This document shows, piece by piece, positions 60,151 to 64,000 of a stretch of 64,000 bases of DNA; position 1 is the first letter of the stretch, and each line of letters begins with the position of its first letter. This DNA is from an uncultured Clostridia bacterium. Lineage in GTDB: Bacteria > Bacillota > Clostridia > Oscillospirales > Acutalibacteraceae. A program made the translations under genes and the position numbers. The stretch spans positions 62,001 to 126,000 of the forward strand of contig CALWVE010000031.1 of NCBI GenBank assembly GCA_944384905.1, in the 5' to 3' direction. The notes beneath the pieces were generated by a model. The model was not told where the DNA came from, made no database searches, and worked only from the letters and a program-made list of their open reading frames with translations.

Positions 60151-61255
60151 CGTACTCACCTTCTTCCACGCCTTTTTTAATTTCGGTATACTCTTTATTC
60201 GAAATACCCACGGTTACAATTTTGGTACTCAGCGCGCCGCTGTCATCCAAATAATAGACAACCGCATATGAGCTGTTCTTCTGAACCACTTCTGTGGGCA
60301 AATAAAGCGTATCTTTACTGGATTCAAGCAAATAAGAAATTTTCCCTTTGTCTCCGGTTTGCAGGGAAGGATCGGGAACAACGGGCTGGAAAGATACTTC
60401 GTACTTTTCAGAGGAATCGCTGGAAACATCTTTAACCGCCGTCACTTCCGCCTCAATTTCACGATCATCTTTTAAAACAATCTGCGCTGTATCGCCTACG
60501 GAAAACCAGGTTTTGTCCTTTACGTTGCAGACAAAACGATTGGTGCTGTAATCCGAGATAATAGCAAAAGCTGCTGTATCACTGGATAGCTCTTCAGAAG
60601 ATCCGAGATAACGCACCGTTCCCCGAATACCGGCATACAACCGATAACGTTCCTTTTCGTTTTGCAGAGAAGTAAGCTTTTCTTCTTCGATTGCAATTTT
60701 GGACTGATAGTATTCATATTGAGAGTTATAGGCCGTTTCGTTTGCTTGGTTAGATGCCTGGCGGGCATCATACTGCGCCTGTGTAGCCGTTCCCAAAGAA
60801 ATTTGAGAGCGAATTTTTTCCAACTCAACAGCCTCGGTTTTTCTGGCTGTTTCACGCGATTCATAAAGATGATCCCGCTCGATTTTCAGAGAACTGACCG
60901 TTTCTTCCTGCTCGGCAATCTGTTCATCCAAATCCTCGGAATCCAATTCCGCCAGCAGCTGTCCGGGCTCCACCTGATCGCCCAAAGAAACATATACCTG
61001 TGTGATTTCCAGATCTTTAATCTGGAAGCTGAGCTTTTCTTCTACGGAAGCCTCATATGTACAGCTGATTTCTTCTCTGGTTTCCAAATCCCCACGCATA
61101 ACCTGCACTTGTTCATATTCAACTTCTTTCGCCTTATAAACCGGTGGAGCAGGCAATTCCTCTTCTTGCGGTAAAAGACTACAGCCACATAAACTCACAC
61201 CGATCAGCGCCATACACAAGCCGATCCTTACGCGATGTTTGTATTTTTTCATCAT
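60131..61255 (-). CDS. HlyD-like membrane-fusion lipoprotein, first of three
   Basis: 374 residues. The signal peptide ends in the lipobox SLCGC (Cys about 25). Lipoyl half ITQVYVSLGDQVEPGQLLAELDSEDL (cited by its ends ITQVYV and SEDL), helical hairpin about 115-205, second lipoyl half RLYAGIRGTVRYLG, barrel, and membrane-proximal domain ending in EYTEIKKGVEEGEYVVN. First gene of the six-gene leftward operon, with its own promoter at 61312-61339. Two ATGs stand in tandem; GAGGCGG precedes them. Confidence 0.87.
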   Translation of the reverse strand: MMKKYKHRVRIGLCMALIGVSLCGCSLLPQEEELPAPPVYKAKEVEYEQVQVMRGDLETREEISCTYEASVEEKLSFQIKDLEITQVYVSLGDQVEPGQLLAELDSEDLDEQIAEQEETVSSLKIERDHLYESRETARKTEAVELEKIRSQISLGTATQAQYDARQASNQANETAYNSQYEYYQSKIAIEEEKLTSLQNEKERYRLYAGIRGTVRYLGSSEELSSDTAAFAIISDYSTNRFVCNVKDKTWFSVGDTAQIVLKDDREIEAEVTAVKDVSSDSSEKYEVSFQPVVPDPSLQTGDKGKISYLLESSKDTLYLPTEVVQKNSSYAVVYYLDDSGALSTKIVTVGISNKEYTEIKKGVEEGEYVVNNSR

Positions 61256-61311
61256 ACAACCGCCTCATATTTCATAATTTTGTTGCAACTCTTCAAGACC
61301 ATATTGTTTAT

Positions 61312-61339
61312 ATTATAACACTTTGGCTTTTTGTGACAA
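61312..61339 (-). promoter_or_regulatory. Sigma-A promoter of the three-adaptor export operon
   Basis: On the minus strand TTGTCA (61334-61339) and perfect TATAAT (61312-61317), 16 bases apart. The leader to the ATG at 61255 is about 50 bases. Confidence 0.78.
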
Positions 61340-61455
61340 CTTGGAATAATCAATAAACTTCATTCGTGTAAGTTGTGTGTTCTTACAAGAAAGACAGTAT
61401 CTCGGGGTTCCGCAAAATAGAGTTTTCTATAGGTTGCGAAGTTTTTTCTCACCTC

Positions 61456-61484
61456 TTTTCATTCGACACAAAATGTGGTAAAAT
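61456..61484 (+). promoter_or_regulatory. Extended -10 promoter of tsaE-tsaB
   Basis: TGG-TAAAAT (-10 at 61479-61484 with TG extension) and a weak TTTTCA (61456-61461) at 17 bases. A second reading (TTCGAC 61462, TACTAT 61484) is also possible. The rest of the 281-base gap 61256-61536 shows only a six-base inverted repeat (TGTAAG / CTTACA near 61370-61387). Confidence 0.5.
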
Positions 61485-61536
61485 ACTATCGTTCATTTAT
61501 CTTAGAAAATGCTTTCAACATCTCTCGGAGGGTTTC

Positions 61537-61983
61537 ATGCTGCAGAAAATCACACATTCACCTGAAGAAACAGAACAGATAGGGGAAGCTCTGGCAAGCT
61601 GCCTGAAAGGCGGCGAAGTTCTCGCTTTTTCGGGCGGAATGGGAATGGGAAAAACGGCCTTTACACGAGGCCTGGCGCGTGGGCTTGGCGTAACGGCAAC
61701 GGTATCCAGTCCAACTTTTGCATTGGTTCATGAATATCCCGGGAAAATTCCGCTGTGTCATTTTGATATGTACCGCGTTGAAGGCTGGGACGATCTCTAT
61801 TCAACCGGCTTTTTCGATTATTTAGAGACCGGCGCCGTGCTGGCTATTGAATGGAGCGAGCAAATCGAAGGTGCGCTGCCTGAAAACACCATCCATATTG
61901 ACATCGCCCCCGGGGAAAAAGAAAATGATCGGATCATTACGCTGCAAGCACAGCAAGAGGAGGCCTATCGTTGCGCATTTTAG
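61537..61983 (+). CDS. tsaE: tRNA t6A synthesis ATPase TsaE
   Basis: 148-residue P-loop ATPase that drives the TsaB-TsaD complex making threonylcarbamoyladenosine at tRNA position 37. Walker A GGMGMGKTAF near residue 36, SSPTFALVHEY near 65, HFDMYRVE near 84 and AIEWSEQ near 114 are the family motifs. GGAGGG precedes ATG 61537. The long upstream in-frame extension includes the promoter and is rejected. mtaB elsewhere in the window acts on the same t6A base. Confidence 0.95.
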   Translation: MLQKITHSPEETEQIGEALASCLKGGEVLAFSGGMGMGKTAFTRGLARGLGVTATVSSPTFALVHEYPGKIPLCHFDMYRVEGWDDLYSTGFFDYLETGAVLAIEWSEQIEGALPENTIHIDIAPGEKENDRIITLQAQQEEAYRCAF

Positions 61984-62693
61984 CTTTTGAATCAACAGCT
62001 GTTTCCGCTTCCGTCGCTTTGATGGAAGACGAAAAGCTTGTGGGAGAATTCTTTATCAATACAAAATTGACGCACAGCCGCACGTTGATGCCCATGGCGG
62101 CTTCGCTCTTGCAGGCATCAGGCGTTTCTTTACAAGACATCGATTATTTTGCTGTGGCGCATGGCCCGGGTTCTTTTACCGGTGTGCGCATCGGCGTTGC
62201 CACCGTTAAAGGTTTGGCCGCACCGAACGACGTGCCGTGCTGCCCGGTTTCATCTTTGCTTTCCATGGCATACAATCTGCAAAACATGGAAGGCGTGGTT
62301 TGTGCGGTTATGGATGCCCGCTGCCATCAGGTATACAACGCTTTGTTCCGTGTACACGACGGCGTTATCACGCGTTTGTGTGAAGACCGCGCAATCGAAA
62401 TCAATCAGCTGGCCGAAGAATGCCGGCCGTTTGGAAATGAACTGATTTTGGTAGGCGACGGCGCATCACTCTGTTACCACGATCCCGCAGGAGCATTCCG
62501 TGACATGGGCGCCCGTCTGACCGCTGAAAACGTCCGTTTCCAGCGCGCTTCTTCCGTTGCCGCAGCGGCACGCACACAGATCGCGGCCGGGGATGTTTGT
62601 TCGCCCGCCGCGCTTGCTCCTTTGTATCTGCGGCTTCCGCAGGCAGAACGGGAATTAAAAGCCAGAAAGGCTGCGCAAAAAGCAGCTCAATAA
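61971..62693 (+). CDS. tsaB: tRNA t6A synthesis protein TsaB
   Basis: Scaffold partner of TsaD in t6A synthesis. 240 residues of the ASKHA fold with ILAFESTAVSASVAL at the start, THSRTLMPM near 38 and the hallmark AVAHGPGSFTGVRIGVATVKGLA near 62 (shown in part of its length). The start is a TTG at 61971, seven bases after AGGAGG and 13 bases before the tsaE stop. rimI and tsaD, often next, are not here; rpiB follows instead. Confidence 0.94.
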   Translation: MRILAFESTAVSASVALMEDEKLVGEFFINTKLTHSRTLMPMAASLLQASGVSLQDIDYFAVAHGPGSFTGVRIGVATVKGLAAPNDVPCCPVSSLLSMAYNLQNMEGVVCAVMDARCHQVYNALFRVHDGVITRLCEDRAIEINQLAEECRPFGNELILVGDGASLCYHDPAGAFRDMGARLTAENVRFQRASSVAAAARTQIAAGDVCSPAALAPLYLRLPQAERELKARKAAQKAAQ

Positions 62694-62714
62694 TAGAAAA
62701 GGTGGAAATGAAAC

Positions 62715-63161
62715 ATGGTTGTAGCTTTGGCTTGTGATCACGGCGGATTTGAACTCAAAGAGGCCGTAAAAAAGCACTTGGAAGAAAAGGGATATACCTG
62801 CAAGGATTTCGGCGCCTACAGCACGGATTCGGTAGACTATGCTCCCATTGCGGCGCAGGCTGCCCACGCGGTTGCTTCCGGCGAAGCTGAGCGCGGTGTA
62901 TTCTGCTGCTCTACTGGTATCGGTATCTCGATTGCCGCAAATAAGGTGAAGGGTATCCGCGCGGCTCTGTGCACCAACGCTTACTGCGCAGAAATGACCC
63001 GCCGTCACAACAACGCCAACGTTTTGTGCATGGGCGGCAAGGTTGTAGATGTAGCAACTGCGCTGGAGCTGGTCGATACCTTCTTCTCCACGGAGTTCGA
63101 AGGCGGACGCCACGAACGCCGTATCGGCCAGATCGCAATGATCGAAAACGGAGAACTGTAA
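62715..63161 (+). CDS. rpiB: Ribose-5-phosphate isomerase B
   Basis: Interconverts ribose 5-phosphate and ribulose 5-phosphate (pentose phosphate pathway). 148 residues with LACDHGGFELKEAVKKHL at the start and the active-site Cys in GVFCCSTGIGISIAANK near residue 65, then RAALCTNAYCAEMTRRHNNANVL (cited by its ends). AAAAGGTGG precedes the ATG. A terminator follows, so it closes the tsaE operon. Confidence 0.95.
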   Translation: MVVALACDHGGFELKEAVKKHLEEKGYTCKDFGAYSTDSVDYAPIAAQAAHAVASGEAERGVFCCSTGIGISIAANKVKGIRAALCTNAYCAEMTRRHNNANVLCMGGKVVDVATALELVDTFFSTEFEGGRHERRIGQIAMIENGEL

Positions 63162-63170
63162 AGTAAATGA

Positions 63171-63193
63171 GCCGTCGCTTTGCGGCGGCTTTT
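63171..63193 (+). terminator. Terminator after rpiB
   Basis: GCCGTCGC (63171-63178) pairs with GCGGCGGC (63182-63189), one G-T pair, three-base loop, followed by TTTT. It lies 33 bases before the next start, so read-through may feed the phosphatase gene. Confidence 0.8.
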
Positions 63194-63226
63194 ATCTTGT
63201 TTGATGTAAAGAAAAGGAATTTACCT

Positions 63227-63937
63227 ATGCGCTTAATTTTTATCCGACACGGAGATCCCGATTACGCCATCGATTCGTTGACAGAAAAAGGGTGGAAAGA
63301 AGCCGCACTGCTGGCCAAGCGAACAGCCAACTGGCATGTTGATCATATTTATTGTTCGCCGCTGGGTCGTGCAAAAGATACCGCGTCTAAATCTCTTGAA
63401 AAATGGGGCAGAGAGGCGCAAATTTGTGACTGGCTCCAGGAATTTCCCGCCAGAATCGCAGATCCCAAAACGGGAGAACCCAGAATTGCGTGGGATTTGC
63501 TGCCCAATATCTGGACACACGATCCGCTGCTGTTCGACCACGAAAAATGGACACAATCTCCCTTGATGACAACCGGAAATGTAGACGCCGTTTATCAAAA
63601 CGTCTGTGCCGGTCTGGATGGACTGCTGGCGGATTTCGGTTATCATCGTACCGGAAACTTCTATACATTCGATGAATCAAAACCGGACACGCTCGTGTTT
63701 TTCTGCCATATGGGAATCACCCTTGCACTGGTTGCACATTTGCTCAATATCGCGCCCACACAGCTTTGGCACGGTATGTTCCTGGCGCCCACTTCCGTAA
63801 CCGTTCTGGCCACGGAAGAACGGGAAGGGAAAAACGCCTATTTCCGTATGCAGGTTGCCGGAGATACCAGCCACTTGCGATTTGAAAATGAACCGGTTTC
63901 CAAATCCGGTTATTTTACCGACGCGTTTCATGGATAA
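63227..63937 (+). CDS. Histidine phosphatase family protein
   Basis: 236 residues of the phosphoglycerate-mutase-like superfamily. The RHG motif is FIRHGDPDY at residues 5-13, with the second catalytic histidine in FFCHMGIT near residue 162. The region between carries YCSPLGRAKDTA and a family-specific insertion (about 75-130). The substrate is unknown. ATG 63227 follows AAAAGGAA; the earlier in-frame start lies inside the rpiB terminator. Confidence 0.9.
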   Translation: MRLIFIRHGDPDYAIDSLTEKGWKEAALLAKRTANWHVDHIYCSPLGRAKDTASKSLEKWGREAQICDWLQEFPARIADPKTGEPRIAWDLLPNIWTHDPLLFDHEKWTQSPLMTTGNVDAVYQNVCAGLDGLLADFGYHRTGNFYTFDESKPDTLVFFCHMGITLALVAHLLNIAPTQLWHGMFLAPTSVTVLATEEREGKNAYFRMQVAGDTSHLRFENEPVSKSGYFTDAFHG

Positions 63938-63970
63938 TAGATAATCTTTTTCTCGCTCTGTTTCTTTTTA

Positions 63971-63999
63971 TAGACATTTTCACTTTCATCTGTTATAAT
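63971..63999 (+). promoter_or_regulatory. Sigma-A promoter reading out of the window
   Basis: TAGACA (63971-63976) and perfect TATAAT (63994-63999), 17 bases apart. The gene it serves lies beyond position 64000. Confidence 0.75.
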
Positions 64000-64000
64000 A

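Noticed and set aside
61256..61536. A riboswitch or small RNA in the gap between the adaptor operon and tsaE
   Set aside because: Only divergent promoters and a six-base inverted repeat could be seen; no known riboswitch core was recognised.

Overview
The window reads as chromosomal DNA of an anaerobic, spore-forming Firmicute, most likely a Clostridia member of the Oscillospiraceae/Ruminococcaceae type. The evidence is gene content and order: sigG with a sigma-G type promoter, a GerW/YtfJ spore protein, a SpoVM micro-protein, Rex, RemA, and the runs yicC-remA-gmk-rpoZ-priA-def-fmt-rsmB-rlmN-stp-prkC-rsgA-thiN-spoVM and tepA-uppP-ftsK. Shine-Dalgarno sites are strong, sigma-A promoters are near consensus, and GTG and TTG starts are frequent. 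The taxonomic call is inference. No rRNA, tRNA, CRISPR array, phage or insertion sequence was seen.

Layout. 1-5 kb: the start of a truncated leftward gene, a lipoprotein cyclophilin, pyrG with a hairpin leader, an AT-rich GNAT gene, and a leftward AEC transporter-rex pair. 5-11.7 kb: rightward tepA-uppP-ftsK-MBL hydrolase-DUF3006-radC. 11.7-16.4 kb: leftward dnaD-dnaI-transglutaminase-like-queH-degV. 16.5-22 kb: an isolated sigG, then leftward ABC-F-mtaB-UMF1 transporter. 22-27.7 kb: rpmB diverging from M50 protease-scpA-scpB-DUF2953-ytfJ-dacF-rluB. 27.8-41 kb: the long rightward housekeeping cluster named above, lacking coaBC and rpe relative to Bacillus, and ending in two small genes absent from longer-ORF predictions: a 56-residue Cys-rich membrane peptide and spoVM.

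41-61.3 kb is the accessory-looking part, nearly all leftward: an RluA synthase, a MarR-controlled heterodimeric ABC exporter, a PAP2-like gene, a rightward ybaK, a FAD oxidoreductase with a probable C-terminal jelly-roll and an AraC-like operator, a second heterodimeric ABC exporter, and a six-gene operon of three different HlyD-like lipoprotein adaptors, one pseudo-dimeric FtsX permease and two different ATPases, one with an AbrB-like tail. 61.5-64 kb: tsaE-tsaB-rpiB-histidine phosphatase and a promoter reading out of the window.

The genes cover nucleotide supply, cell envelope (uppP, dacF), chromosome segregation (ftsK, scpAB), replication start and restart (dnaD, dnaI, priA), tRNA/rRNA modification, Ser/Thr signalling (stp/prkC), sporulation and export. 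The best candidate for an undescribed system is the three-adaptor export operon at 53.2-61.3 kb. Also worth attention are the SpoVM lacking its usual proline with a small partner gene, the pyrG leader hairpin, and the two-repeat operator at 49.53-49.56 kb.
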